DNA of 64,000 nucleotides, taken from Ampullaceana balthica (lineage: Eukaryota; Mollusca; Gastropoda; Lymnaeidae). The notes under the pieces are model-generated. The model was not told the origin of the DNA. It ran no database searches and was given only the letters and a program-made list of their open reading frames with translations. The stretch lies in NCBI GenBank assembly GCA_944989445.1, contig CALYLW010000348.1, forward strand, positions 62,001-126,000, read 5' to 3'. This document shows positions 11,601 through 22,409 of the stretch, one piece after another. The position numbers and the translations under genes were made by a program. Within the stretch, counting starts at the first letter, position 1. Each line of letters begins with the position of its first letter.

Positions 11601-14600
11601 ACAGGCCATTACTAATAATTCCAAGAAGGAACTGTAAATAAACCTTGAACTTGAGAAGCTATGGACTATTAACAACTGTGTCAGTGTGAATTATAAATCA
11701 AGGAACGGAATTTGTATCCATTCATTGTGTGGAAAGAGTGATATTTGCAATTTGGATTAATAGATTGAACCAGTAAAAAAACTGCTCTAAATTTCAGAAA
11801 TTGGAAAATTTGACGAAGTGACGTATTTTATTCAAAACTTTGGACCATAGGATGTGTTTTGTCAATCTGAGGGAGCGTATATATAAAGTATACTTAAGAT
11901 CCCATGTGAGGATGCTTTGTTGCCTCATTTTGTCAACATCAAATTTAATGGTTTAGATGTGTCACTTGCTTGGACTTAACGTATTTTGAATTCAAGATTT
12001 TTCATTTGGAGGATTTATACCTTAATAAATAAATATCTACATTCCTTACCGAATTGCTTAACTCATATTATTACATATAACTAAACATGGATTACTACAA
12101 AGAATTCACTGCCATAGCTAAAGAATTGGCTTAAGTGGAAAATAATTCAAAGACTTTGTTGAAGATAAAGTCAATGTAGCCAAAGAAGAAGAGAGGCAAA
12201 AACAAAAAGAAGCTAAAGAAGAAGAGTGGGTAAAAACAAATAATTGAGAGAGAGGAAAGAGCTGCAAGAAGAGAACTTGAACAACTTAAAAATGACAACT
12301 TAAAACTACAAATTGATTTCGAGAGTAGAGGCCACAATCCTGGTAATGACACAAATAGAAAGTCAGCACAGAAGTACACTATCAAAGTTAGAAAATATGA
12401 TAGCCAGAAAGAAAAAATGGATGTTTATCTGGATTATTTTGAATCTATAATGGCCATGAAAGGTTATGATGACGAAGATTGGCCAGCACAACTGATGACT
12501 CAAATAACTGGAGAAGCATTTGAAGCTTACAACAGTATAGCCAAAGAAGACAAAAGCATATATAAAAATGTCAAAAAGGCACTTCTATGTCATCGGAAAG
12601 TCAGAAAATGATTATAGAAAAGAATTTAATGAAATGAGAATCAAGATGGACAAAGATCCACAGATCATAGTGCATGAAGCACAAGTTAAATTAACAAAAT
12701 GGCTGGAACTTACAGCAATAGATACAAGCAATCCAATCTATTCACATATTTAGCTGATAAGAAAGTTCGTACTCAAGCAGAGCTAACAAATGCATTACGC
12801 ACATTCAAAGACTCTCATCCAAATGTGGAAATGGATAAGAGACAAGGTATCTTTGCAGCGATACAAATTAAAAACCAAGAAAAAAGACAAGGAATGAGAA
12901 ACCAAACCAAGGCAACAGACAAACTATTTGCTGTTACTGTAACAAGCCAGGACATATGGCGAAGCAGTGTTACCACAATAAAGGACAACCAAATAGGGTG
13001 TCACCCAATGGCAGCCCTATAAGAAAGAAATCAGAAGAAAAAGCAAGACAAGATCACTTTGAAAACAAAGGTAGACAATCATGGAGAGAAAAATATAATC
13101 ATAATTCCAGACATAGAGATTATGATCAAAGTAGACAATCATGGAGAGACAGATATAATCATAAATCCATATATAGAGATTATAATCAAGGTAGAAGATC
13201 ATGGAGAGGCAGATATAATTTTGATTCCAGAATAAGAAATTTTGATCAACCATGGAGAAAGAATGAAAACCAAGACATGAATGATAGAAATAGAAGAAAG
13301 ATGAACCGAACTGTACATAGCACCTGTGACACTGTAGCCACTATTGAAAATCACGTATATGATAAAAGGGATGAAGACCATAGTAGCAGAGATAAAGATG
13401 GTACTAGTGAGTCTGAAACCATTCGTGTGGAATCATCTGAAGTAGGAAGAACAATTGGTTGTGTATTAAGCAGAATCAAAGACATAAATAAAGACAATGA
13501 TTTTCAGATAAAGCTTTATAAAGCTTTCTACTGACAGTGACTCATCTGGTCGAAATTCTATTGAATTATCTGGAAGCAAAAATGACATCCCAAAAGCTAA
13601 GCAAATTATTCAAGATGCTGGAATTGATATTGTGAATGGACATAATCGTGGTCGTGGTTGGTGAATTATTGAACATTTAATAGGCTGAAGAAGCATTGAA
13701 ATCCCATCGATTTGAATTCATACTCGTCAATTGAAGTATGACTATTTTTTAACTAGGCTATGTTATTAGCCGACTACAAATTTGACATTTAACTGTTAAA
13801 GGATAAGACAATGTGATTGCAGACATATTAAGTAGAATGACAATAAATAAAGACTATCTGTGAATTCCTAAATGATAAAACCAGAGACTGTATTAAACAG
13901 ACATTCTGTGAATTCTTAAATGATAAAACCAGAGACTGTATTAATATTAGTATTTTTATTCAGTGAACCATAGACAAGGAGCAGTGTTTGAATTCCAGTG
14001 GATAATATATTTAATTTTAATTTTAGGAATATTGATTGTTAAAAATATTTTAGTTACAAAAAATTATAGTTGTCTTAAAATTCCATTTTCATTTTTTCAG
14101 AACAGATAGACTGTTGCAGTCCTACAGATTTTTTCTTATTGATTTTCATGTCTAGATATTGTGTGTAAAGTAATGATTGTCCAATGATGATAAATGTTTG
14201 AGCTTTAAATATAGATATAGATTAATTTGATTTTATTAAGACCAAAAATGTTGTATTTCATTTTTTTTAAATTTGAAGGATGGGGGACGAAAAGTCACGT
14301 GTGAATCACATGATTAGTGACGGAGAGATCACGTGAGAGAAAGAGCGGGAAAGGAGTTGGGGTTGTCAGAGTCCTGGGTGTCATGGCGGATGGTGTGTGT
14401 TTGAGAACTCCCCGTTGTATAACCTCAAATTAGATGTCATGTATATAGTATACATATTAAAGTTGTTTTATTGAAACCAATTCTTCAGAGGATTATCGGA
14501 TGCAAGGTTACGTATTGAGAGAACGTCTACAAGATACATTAATAAGTAAACAAGTTACACAGTTGTTAACCAGACCACAGTGTGTTTAAGTCTTGTCACT

Positions 14601-17600
14601 TGACCTTCAATAGCTATTACAATTGTGTCCATTTTGTTTTATGTGCAACAAAGCCGACCCCCTGATTTCAGTATTGTATTTTATAGTTCTAAAATCAGCT
14701 TATATGCGAGTAAATACGGTAGTCGTAAATTATTAATGCAAAATTCGCAATGGCTATTGAATAGTGCCTCGTTTCACTGGTCGTTTCTTAGCCTGTTGTT
14801 TTTTTTTAATTTTTTTTTCAATAATTTATTTCCTACTCTAACTTAAGCAACAAGAGTGGAATCAATATTTTAAAACTGGTGTATCTAGTTTGTAAGAAAT
14901 CGTACAACGCAAACACGATGTCAAACGGAAACGCTAACACGTAGCAGCGGTTTAATGGCACTTTACTTTATCAACGGCTGTTTCAAATTCGTTGCAGTTG
15001 TTGTACATCAGTGAATTGTCCATCTCCAGTTCAGGACATATACATGGTCGAGTCGGATACAATGACCGAATGCCAGAAGCGTGTTGATGAGGGAAAATGC
15101 GAAAAAGAATACGACATGAATATTCCATTTCTAAATGCCGCTGTCAACAATTCCAACTATATTGAGCAATTCAAGATATCGTGCTCGTGAGTACACGACA
15201 TTGTGGTCAAATAGCGAGACTTTACAGTAACAACACTGATATTCCATGCATTGGTGTTGACGTTTCAAGCTCTAATATTTGATACGTCATTTACTATACC
15301 TAATAATAACTTGTTCACTTTATGCCCCTCTTCTGTCCGTATACCCTCCCACCCATAATTTGTGTCTTCTCCTTTCGCCATGCATGTCACATCATAAAGT
15401 TTGTTGACCACTTAGCCACCACAAAATCTAACGATATCCCTGCACTACAACTGGTGGACGAACATGTACAATAGATGATCCGAGTGATGCCATCCATTGA
15501 TACCTATGATTTGATATTATTCTCATTTTTTGAACTCAGAATGTCGGTCAAATTCTGGAGATGTGTCAGAGCGCAGTACATGGCTTGTGACGCAAAGACA
15601 GGGCGAATGTTTGACTACTACTTTGCCAGGCTCGGCGAGTGAGTATATTGAAAAGAATCAAAATATTTCATAAATTATAAAGCTTCACAAAGGGCAAGGC
15701 ATTAATTGTAACAGAAAATATTTTAAAATTATTACTTTTCAAAGTCCAAGTATAAAGATCCAGTACATTTGGTTGTGGCGAGAAGCTAGTGTGCAATGAC
15801 ACACGGTAGAATTTTAACACATCTGCAGCAGTGAGCGAATTTTCTGGACAAAGATAGGTATCATCTAACATGAAAAAATAAGATGGTCAAACATCGCCCA
15901 TGTGCATCACATGGACACCTCGAGACTACCCAGACAGACCCTCACATAGACATCTCGAGACTACCCAGACAGACCCTCACATAGACATCTCGAGACTACC
16001 CAGACAGACCCTCACATAGACATCTCGAGACTACCCAGACAGACCCTCACATAGACATCTCGAGACTACCCAGATAGACCCTCACATAGACATCTCGACA
16101 CTACCCAGACAGACCCTCACATAGACATCTCGAGACTACCAAGACAGACCCTCACATGGACAGCTCTAGACCAACCCAAACAGACCCTCATATGGACAGC
16201 TCTAGACAGACTACCCAAACAGACCCTCACATGGACAGCTCTACACTACTTTAACAGACCCTCACATGGACACTTCTAGACCACCTAGACAGACTCTCAC
16301 ATAGCAAACATAGGGAAAGAGGAAACCAGGCAGCCCGAAAGAAACTTCACGAAAATCAATAAACAAAATAGAAACAATTCTAAGTCAAGACACATTCCAA
16401 GATTTTCATCGACATGCTACAAACCGACAGAAAAAAAAACAAATTTCAACCCTATGAGACCTGTCGGCTCTAGAGAGGAATCAATTTTTAAATCCTTTAT
16501 ATTAAGTACTATTAACTCGTGGTGTCTGCTTGCGCCCTTGCTTGCCGCCAAAACTTTGGATCGATTTTTAACCCACTTCCTCGTAAGCTAGCGAGCTGAA
16601 ATTTTGCAGGCTGTTGCGTACCGATGACAAAAACGATGTATCAAAATTTCAGATCGATTGCATGTACCGTAATTAAATTATTGAATTTTTAAATTATTTT
16701 ATTTTATCACTATGTATCATGTTAAATTTTTTTGCTATAGTGTCGCAGTGCGTATTATATTGAACAACCTGTCGCGCAATAAGGTGCGTATTTTATTACC
16801 AACACTTTTTATAAACATATTCCTGATCGGTGCGCATTATATTAAACACGTTTTACGACACAACTGCAATTTTGTATTTTTTGATGGTCTTGCGCTGCGT
16901 ATTATAATGAACATTCTTTTAGTTACTTCTCGTTCATATAGGATTTATAGTCAAAAACTTGGTTTTTACGGGTTATAAATACTATTATTGTTATGCACTC
17001 TGTAATTAACCTAAGCTTGTTAACTTGTTATATCCTAAAAGTATAATTTATAATTGGACTCCACCCTATTAGCCAGTTTTTGGGAGTCATTCAGGGTCAG
17101 GCACATTAAAGTTTTATGAAACGCCGAAGGGTTGACCCTAAAATTTAAAGTCAGCACATTTCGAAGCACAAACATGTGAACGTCAGCACTGACTTACTTA
17201 GAAACAGCTTTACTATTGCTGACAAGGTGATGATGAAACTGATTGAGTCGAAAACGTTTCCCGGGAGAGGTATTAAAATGATGGTTTTTAGATTTCATGA
17301 CATAAATGTTATAACTTGTATGCTTATACAATAATGGGAAAGTACATGGTATTTGTCTTTCATTCAATGTTTTTGTTGGTTTACTTTTCAGCTTAATCCC
17401 CCCCTCCCACACCTTTTTTTCATTCCCCACCAAACTCCCCCCCCCACAAAATAAAGATCAATAATATAATAATAATAAATATATCTCAATTATTGGCTTT
17501 CAATTTAAAATTTTGTAAAAGTAGTTTGAGTAATTTTTTAGCTCTTAAATATTTGTTTAGTTCCCTGAAGATGCTGATTGGACTCTGATTTCATTCCTCA

Positions 17601-17761
17601 GTGACTGCCTGCTAGATCACCTCGAGGCAAACGCCATCGTCCTGCAGGTCCACTGTGCAGGCGGGGGCGAAGGTGGTCGAAGAAATGGAGGGAATGCCGC
17701 CCAGTATCATGGCGGCCTGAGTTTCCTCCTGCTGCTTTGGGGATCATGGAGTGTGATGTAG
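8516..17761 (+). CDS. Gene A: secreted cysteine-rich protein, member of a three-paralogue cluster; first exon not located
   Basis: Five exons found: 8516-8648, 10088-10242, 15012-15186, 15540-15638 and 17602-17761 (TAG). Reading frame and phases (2, 1, 2, 2) match paralogues B and C. Shared landmarks are a terminal Cys in exon 2, Y-x2-C and FAGYLFCSS in exon 3, a terminal Cys in exon 4, and F-x2-C-x7-C-x8-D-Y-x2-A-R-L-G in exon 5. C-L-x14-C opens the last exon. The C-terminus is a Gly/Asn-rich linker followed by LSFLLLLWGSWSVM, which resembles a GPI-anchor signal (inference). By analogy a short signal-peptide exon ending in phase 1 should lie upstream of 8516. A splice-like exon at 7336-7476 with an ATG at 7415 is a weak candidate. 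Exon 2 itself opens with hydrophobic residues IFLLCQSAS, which could be the end of the signal peptide. The family is not recognised and the function is unknown. Confidence 0.8.
8704..8795 (+). mobile_element. tRNA-like SINE head
   Basis: TTGGTCAGCGCTGG resembles an A box and GGTTCAAGTCT a B box, 30-odd bp apart. The downstream part is short and AT-rich, and no flanking duplication was found. Lies just inside gene A intron 2. Confidence 0.45.
9553..10068 (-). mobile_element. AAATCCCTTATA element, reverse copy
   Basis: Ends AAATCCCTTATA and ATAAGGGATTTA. The interior contains ACGGTACGTTCGATCGATCT, GGGTCCGTGTGCCAAATTTC, CACGTGGCAA and a poly-C/G stretch, matching 36820-37349 in reverse. Ends 20 bp before gene A exon 3. 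Confidence 0.82.
10088..10242 (+). CDS. Gene A exon 3
   Basis: Acceptor CTGCAG and donor GTAAGG, in phase 2 and out phase 1. Encodes DIGQYNECWMNRR, ending EFAGYLFCSSNFMM. A terminal-repeat element ends only about 20 bp upstream of the acceptor. Confidence 0.82.
11058..11324 (+). repeat. 5' LTR
   Basis: TGTCACGTGTGAATCACATG to CAAGTTATA. Preceded by target duplication CAGTT. Confidence 0.93.
12087..13664 (+). pseudogene. Retrotransposon gag with CCHC knuckle and KH-like C-terminal part, frameshifted
   Basis: Starts at ATG 12087. A charged coiled-coil segment rich in Lys/Glu/Arg (about 12170-12400) is followed by the gag core MDVYLDYFESIMAMKGY and EDWPAQLMTQITGEAFEAYN (12417-12610). A CCHC zinc knuckle CCYCNKPGHMAKQC lies at 12929-12970. 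Three repeats of about 20 residues starting R-x-SW-R follow (13075-13250). A C-terminal KH-like segment follows, EVGRTIGCVLSRIKDI (about 13439) and SIELSGSKNDIPKAKQIIQ (about 13557), separated by a frameshift at a duplicated ATAAAGCTTT. Multiple frame changes and a stop at 12132 make it non-functional as read. The KH GxxG loop is degenerate. Confidence 0.8.
14293..14559 (+). repeat. 3' LTR
   Basis: Matches the 5' LTR over 267 bp, except for the first two bases (AG for TG) and scattered substitutions. Ends GTTACA, then CAGTT. Confidence 0.93.
15012..15186 (+). CDS. Gene A exon 4
   Basis: Acceptor ACATCAG and donor GTGAGT, phases 1 and 2. An upstream alternative acceptor at 14996-14997 would break the frame. 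Encodes VQDIYMVESDTMTECQKRV to EQFKISC. It is longer than exon 4 of B and C (175 against 154 bases). Confidence 0.8.
15540..15638 (+). CDS. Gene A exon 5
   Basis: 99 bases, identical in length and phase (2/2) to exon 5 of genes B and C. Encodes MSVKFWRCVRAQYMACDAK to YFARLG. Acceptor ACTCAG, donor GTGAGT. Confidence 0.88.
15895..16300. repeat. 35-bp minisatellite in gene A intron 5
   Basis: About eleven units with CATCTCGAGACTACCCAGAC and AGACCCTCACATAG. The last four units drift (CAGCTCTAGAC). Reverse-orientation units occur at 28868-28946 and 30015-30072 in gene B. Confidence 0.92.
16490..16975 (+). mobile_element. AAATCCCTTATA-related element, diverged copy
   Basis: Begins AAATCCTTTATATTAAG, has CCACTTCCTCGTAAG and CAAAATTTCAGATCGATTGC in the middle, and ends ATATAGGATTTATAGTCAAA. 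The 16740-16860 part (GATCGGTGCGCAT) recurs near 28958-29030. In gene A intron 5. Confidence 0.7.
17602..17761 (+). CDS. Gene A exon 6 (terminal)
   Basis: Acceptor CCTCAG, then DCLLDHLEANAIVLQVHC, a Gly-rich linker and a hydrophobic tail. The TAG stop (17759-17761) lies inside the left target-site duplication of the adjoining hAT relic, so the 3' UTR is displaced by transposon sequence. Confidence 0.85.
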
Positions 17762-17763
17762 AT

Positions 17764-19770
17764 CAGTGGTTCTCGACCTGTTGTCCGCGGAGATGTCCTT
17801 GGTGGTCCGCGAACAAAGGATGACATTTTTTTTTAATTTTAATTTTTTTTAATAAAAAAAAACATTGAAAGGTATATGTGTCACTTTTTAATATATTGAT
17901 TAATTTTAAGCACTCGTTGGCGATAGAGTAGCATCGAAAATAATTTGCTTTGAATCTATGTTTACTTTTAGCTATACCGGAAATTTACATGATATTACAT
18001 TGGATTCTAGAAGGCTATATTTGTTTATATTGACATTTAGAAATATTTTTTTAAACCATTGGGAAAGTTAGCCATAAATTAATATTGCAATTATTAAAGT
18101 AATAGATTAATTAACTTGTTTGAACAAATGGATACATTTCTAATAAAAAAAAGAACCAGTTATAAGGACAACAATGATGATTCCTTAGACTCATACTCAC
18201 AATCCATGTGTGAATCAAATGCAGTTTCGAGAAAAAAAGTCGATGCATACGAATGAAAAATATTCGCACTTTGGTTTATATGCGTCATAGTAAATGATCA
18301 ACCCAGATCAGAGTGTGTATATGCCTGTAATTTTTTGCAAAGAAACCTGCAAAAGTCCGAAAAGATCTTAAAACTAATCTTAATGTCTGTTCGGAGTAGC
18401 CATTGGAATACTTTCTGCGCAAAAAACATTCACTTGATAGATGAGAGATGGGCAATTAATTTTGAGAAGTAAAAAAAATCATCTTTAGCCACATTTTCAA
18501 AGGCGAGCAAGTCTCTAAAGAACCAGATAACGATATCCCTTGTCATTTCATGACAAAGAAAACGTCTTGAAGAGCATTATTTTTGGTGGCTTTACGGGTA
18601 GCACAGGCCAAAAAGCCTGATTATCTAGGAGGGAAAGTGTTTAACATAATGTTTGAAATACATGATGCTGTGAGAGAGTTTCTTGGAGAAAAAGAAATCA
18701 AACCTTATTGATCATTAGAATGATAGCTAATGGGTTGCTGTTCTTGCTTACTTGGCCTTTTTGAAGATCTGAATAAAGTTAATTCATCTCTGCAATGAAA
18801 GCAGACACATTTAATTACTCTCAGTGACAAAGTGTCTGCTTTTAGTACTTTTACTGAAAAAAACTTGATCTTCGTAAAACAAAATTATTTCAGGTTAACT
18901 TTGACATGTTTGATTAGCTGTAAGAATATAACGATAAACCAGAAAATGCTGACAACAATCAACAACTGTTGATAAATTTGATTTCTGACAATATGCAATC
19001 ACCGCAAGATTGATTTCTTTTCTAATTTGGTGATTTGAACGTTCAGAGTTGTTCATGTGTTTCCAGTTCGTTTTTTTTTGCACACATTGACTCATTACAT
19101 TTACCAATATCGAATTTCCACACACTCATTGAACTGACCAGCGATACTACTTTAACTATGTTGCATCAGAAAGTGAGTTTGATGAAATTTAAGAGTACCC
19201 AGAACTGTCTCAGAAAGCTTTTGAAATACTTTTTACCCTTTGCAACATCATAGCATTGTGAATTTAGAGTTTCTGTATTGGTTAAATCTAAACAAACCAT
19301 CGTTCCCGACTTGAAGTTGAAGATGAACTAAGATGGAGTCTATCAAGTATTACACCTCGTTTGGATGTGCTGTGCTCAAATGCGCAAGCTCAATGCTCGC
19401 ACTAAATAAGCTAATTTAGCTTTCTTACTACTACTAACTACTGTTTATGTCTTAAGTTTTTTTATAGTAAGCAATAAAAATTGAATAATTCTATAAGTAT
19501 AAGACTAGTATAAGTTACATTTTTTCCTTACGAAAATAGAGCAATTACAATCAGTTTCCATTCAATATTGTTTTTGGAACACGCAAATCGTAGCATTTTA
19601 GTATAGTTTTACTAACTAACATGTAAACTAGTACCTAGCTATGTACTAAGTATAATTATATATACATTTCCTGCACGGCAGTAGCACAATTTTCAGTAGT
19701 GGTCCGTGGCTAAGGCTAAGACGCAATTTTTTCAAGTGGTCCTTGAATCTCAAAAGGTTGAGAACCACTG
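17764..19770 (+). mobile_element. hAT element with decayed transposase, abutting gene A
   Basis: Ends CAGTGGTTCTCGACCTG and AGGTTGAGAACCACTG. Flanks ATGTAGAT (17756-17763) and ATGAAAAT (19771-19778) match at 6 of 8. 2007 bp. The insertion is 2 bp after gene A's stop codon. Confidence 0.87.
18128..19405 (+). pseudogene. hAT transposase relic (ZBED/SCAND3-like)
   Basis: N-terminus MDTFLIKKRTSYKDNNDD at 18128. The C-terminal dimerisation region from about 19190 has EYPELSQKAFEI, then RSRLEVEDELRWSLSSIT. Many stops and frameshifts and a large loss of the central catalytic part. Confidence 0.8.
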
Positions 19771-19795
19771 ATGAAAATGGCATCGCTTTAAATTC

Positions 19796-20048
19796 GGGGT
19801 GTACCGGATTCAAATTTTTGAAATCCGGCCAGAGCCAGATTTGGCCGGAATCATAAAGTGAAATCCTGCCGGATTCCGGATTTGCCGGAGCCAGAGCTAT
19901 TATAAATATATTTATTTTATAGCTCTACCGGCCAGCCGAATTGGACCGGATTTATGAAGTGAAATTCTGCTGGAGCCGGAGCCGGATTTATAAAAATGGC
20001 TGGATTCTTGATTTACTGGAGCCGGAGCCGAAATCCGGTACACGCCTA
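19796..20048. mobile_element. Short CCGGAGCCGGAT-rich terminal-repeat element
   Basis: Begins GGGTGTACCGGATT and ends AATCCGGTACACGCC (inverted). The interior is built of degenerate CCGGAGCCGGATTT motifs. No clear target duplication. Confidence 0.6.
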
Positions 20049-20247
20049 ATTTAAATGGGTTTGATTACTTTGAATGATTAACGTAGCTTATGTGTAATGT
20101 ACTGTCCTTTATGTTGTTACTAGTAACAAAGCCCGCTCAAGGACGGGAATAAGTGTAGGGTGACCTGTGAAGTTCATGGACGCTATGTTTTGGTAGTTGT
20201 TATGCTGAAGCGTTTGCAGGACATTGTCGTCGCAGTGCAAGGGATGT

Positions 20248-20505
20248 GGACAACAACAACAACAAAAACAGCAAAAACAACAACAGCATCAACAACGAAA
20301 ACAACAACAACAGCAACAAAAACAAAACAACAACAACAAAACAAAAACAACAACAACAGCAAAACAACAGCAACAATAACAAAACAAAATCAACAAAGCA
20401 ACAACAACAAAACAACAACAATAACAACAACCACAAAATACCAACAACAAAACAACAACAAAAACAACAACAACAATAACAGCAACAAACAAAACAAACA
20501 ACATT
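20248..20505. repeat. (CAA)n-type degenerate trinucleotide tract
   Basis: Nearly pure CAA with interspersed CAG, AAAA and AAT variants. Preceded by GGACATTGTCGTCGCAG and GCAAGGGATGTGGA, a flank shared with 27040-27075. Open in several frames simply because of composition. Confidence 0.92.
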
Positions 20506-20825
20506 TAAAACTCTTGCCACTACCCCCCAGGACCATCAAGGAAAAAGCAGAATTGTCATTTGAATAAGCGGCTTGAATCACTTCAAGATGGGAACAACAT
20601 AATGAATTATGACAAAAAAACTGCACCAAAAATATCTCGTTTTGAACCTCCGCGTAATAATTAGTAATATGTAAATTTTTCTCCGCTAGTGATTCGCTGT
20701 AGAAGTCATATGTGTTTGAGGGACCAATCGCTATAGATGACGGGACAGAAAGGACAGAAAGGACATAAACTTGCCTTTTATTATATATGGATTATGATAT
20801 GAATGGTTATTTAATTATTATGTGT

Positions 20826-21820
20826 ACTAGTTTGTGCTGCGGCGCCCCATTTTTTTAGGGCGCCTACGGTGCCCACCTTTTTCAAAAGCCCAACTAGCTT
20901 GTCCTTGTGTGATAAATACGTAATGCTAAACTTTCTTAAATGTACACAAAGTATTTAATAATATGGTGGGTTTTTTGTCAAAAACCAAGTAACTTATCCT
21001 TGAATGATAAATACGAAATATTCCTGAAATGTACACAAAGTACATGTATGTATATAATTATTTTTTTACAGTGCTAATCACCACACGATTTTTAAAGTAA
21101 TTTTAGAAAGCAGCGCACCAAATTACTGCACCAAAAAAATAACTCTTTGAGTCAGTCAGCACTGTTTACAACACAAATGCTGACGTCATAGGTTCGTGCG
21201 TTATTTGGTTAATGTTAATCTGGGAACCAAAAGGATTATGATTTTCAAGTCTATATTTTCAATTAGCGTTAGGCCACAGTGAGTGAAGCAGTCATACATA
21301 ATTGAGCGTAAATATATATATACTAGGTTCTGCTGCGGTGCCGTGGCGCCTGCGGCGCCCACTTTTTTAGGGCACCTACGGTGCCCACCTTTTTCAAAAG
21401 CACAACTAACTTGTCCTTGTATGATAAATGCGTAATATTAAACTTCCTGAATTGTACACAAAGTACTTTATAATAGGGGCTGTAGGGCGCCTACGGCGCC
21501 CACTTTTTGGGGGTCAAAAGCTTAAGTATGTTATCCTTGTTTTAGTTGCGTCACGGACAGGACAGACGGGACGTGCAGTAAAAAAATCGTGTGGTGATTA
21601 GCACTTTAAAAAAATGTTATATAAATACTTTGTGTACATTTCGGGAATATTTCGTATTTATCATACACTAATTTTAGAAAGCAGCGCACCAAATTACTGC
21701 ACCCAAAAAAACCTCTTTGAGTCAGTTAGCACTGTTTGAGACTATGTTTTTAAAAAAAAAGCAGAGTGATGTCCCTTAGCGTTAGGCATCAGCGATAATT
21801 GAGCGTAAATATATAATATA
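20826..21820. repeat. Two tandem copies of a ~500-bp dispersed element
   Basis: Each begins ACTAGTTTGTGCTGCGGCGC-like (20826; 21322 with TTCTGC), has GATAAATACGTAATG and GCACCAAATTACTGCACC in the middle, and ends near TTGAGCGTAAATATATA. Non-coding. Confidence 0.75.
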
Positions 21821-22128
21821 TGATGATTGAACAATTTTATGCGGACTTTCGAAAAGAGTTATTTTTGGTGCAATAATTTGGTGCGCTGCTTTCTAAAAGG
21901 AAGTGTCTATTGGTACTCGAGTACCAATAGCTCTCTACAAGCTAAACAATAGCTATTGGTAGTCAACCAATCATGTAAAAGCATAAAAGTGTCACTTAAT
22001 AGCTACTGATATACATTTTTAAAATTCACCGATTGTGTCAAGCTTAATTGATCTCATGGTTGTAAGTTTGACTGGTAAACTGAATGTATCAGAACAGGCA
22101 AGGGTTAGATTTTCAGTTATGCCTATTG

Positions 22129-22409
22129 GGGACGTGGTGGTCGAGTGGCAGCGCACTGGACTGTCGTACCGATGGTCACGGGTTCGAATCCGTGTGAAGG
22201 CAAGGGCTTGTTCCCGGGGCCTAGGGCGTCCCTGAGTCACCCCGCTCCGAATGGGTACCTAACATGTCGTTAGGCGGCTGGGTAATGCGTGGAACCCACA
22301 AAGCCGTGGCCTGTGAACGCTGCTTCACTTGCCAAACAGATCATCTGTCATGGTCTGTGGTCGCAACTATCTTCTGCATAGAAGGAGCGTCTGTATAGAT
22401 AAGACAAGA
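22129..22409 (+). mobile_element. tRNA-derived SINE with LINE-like 3' tail, full length
   Basis: 281 bp flanked by exact 8-bp duplications GCCTATTG (22121-22128 and 22410-22417). The head has an A-box-like TGGTCGAGTGG (22138-22148) and a perfect B box GGTTCGAATCC (22181-22191), the RNA polymerase III promoter. A central domain follows (GAGTCACCCCGCTCC, GTTAGGCGGCTGGGTAA). The 3' end ATCTTCTGCATAGAAGGAGC, then GTCTGTATAGATAAGA, is the tail of the LINE copies listed here. It does not fold as a tRNA: no matching acceptor stem. Confidence 0.9.

Larger units (their letters stand above)
11058..14559 (+). mobile_element. Ty3/Gypsy-like LTR retrotransposon, internally deleted
   Basis: Two 267-bp LTRs (11058-11324, 14293-14559) differ at only a few positions, with exact 5-bp target duplications CAGTT (11053-11057, 14560-14564). 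The 5' LTR begins TGTCACG. Downstream of it, GGTGTCAAGAAGTG is a likely primer-binding region. A purine-rich stretch (GGATGGGGGACGAAAAG) precedes the 3' LTR. Gag is present in pieces. Of pol only an RNase H tail (DNVIADILSRM, about 13795-13839) remains, and protease, RT and integrase are missing. The similar LTRs suggest a fairly recent insertion. Confidence 0.92.
10517..14721. mobile_element. ACCGTATTTACTCG terminal-repeat element hosting an LTR element
   Basis: Left end ACCGTATTTACTCGTATATA followed by AAGCCGACCCCC-like sequence; right end ATATGCGAGTAAATACGGT. No clean target duplication was found, so the superfamily is unassigned. Interrupted by 11058-14559. Related copies are at 61899-62486 and about 54345-56115. 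Confidence 0.78.

Noticed and set aside
20160..20567. Asn/Thr/Gln-rich frames in the CAA tract and the matching minus-strand frames
   Set aside because: Low-complexity consequence of the trinucleotide repeat, open in several frames at once.
22128..22205. Possible functional tRNA gene
   Set aside because: The A and B boxes are good, but no acceptor stem pairs. The unit has target duplications and a LINE-like tail, so it is a SINE.
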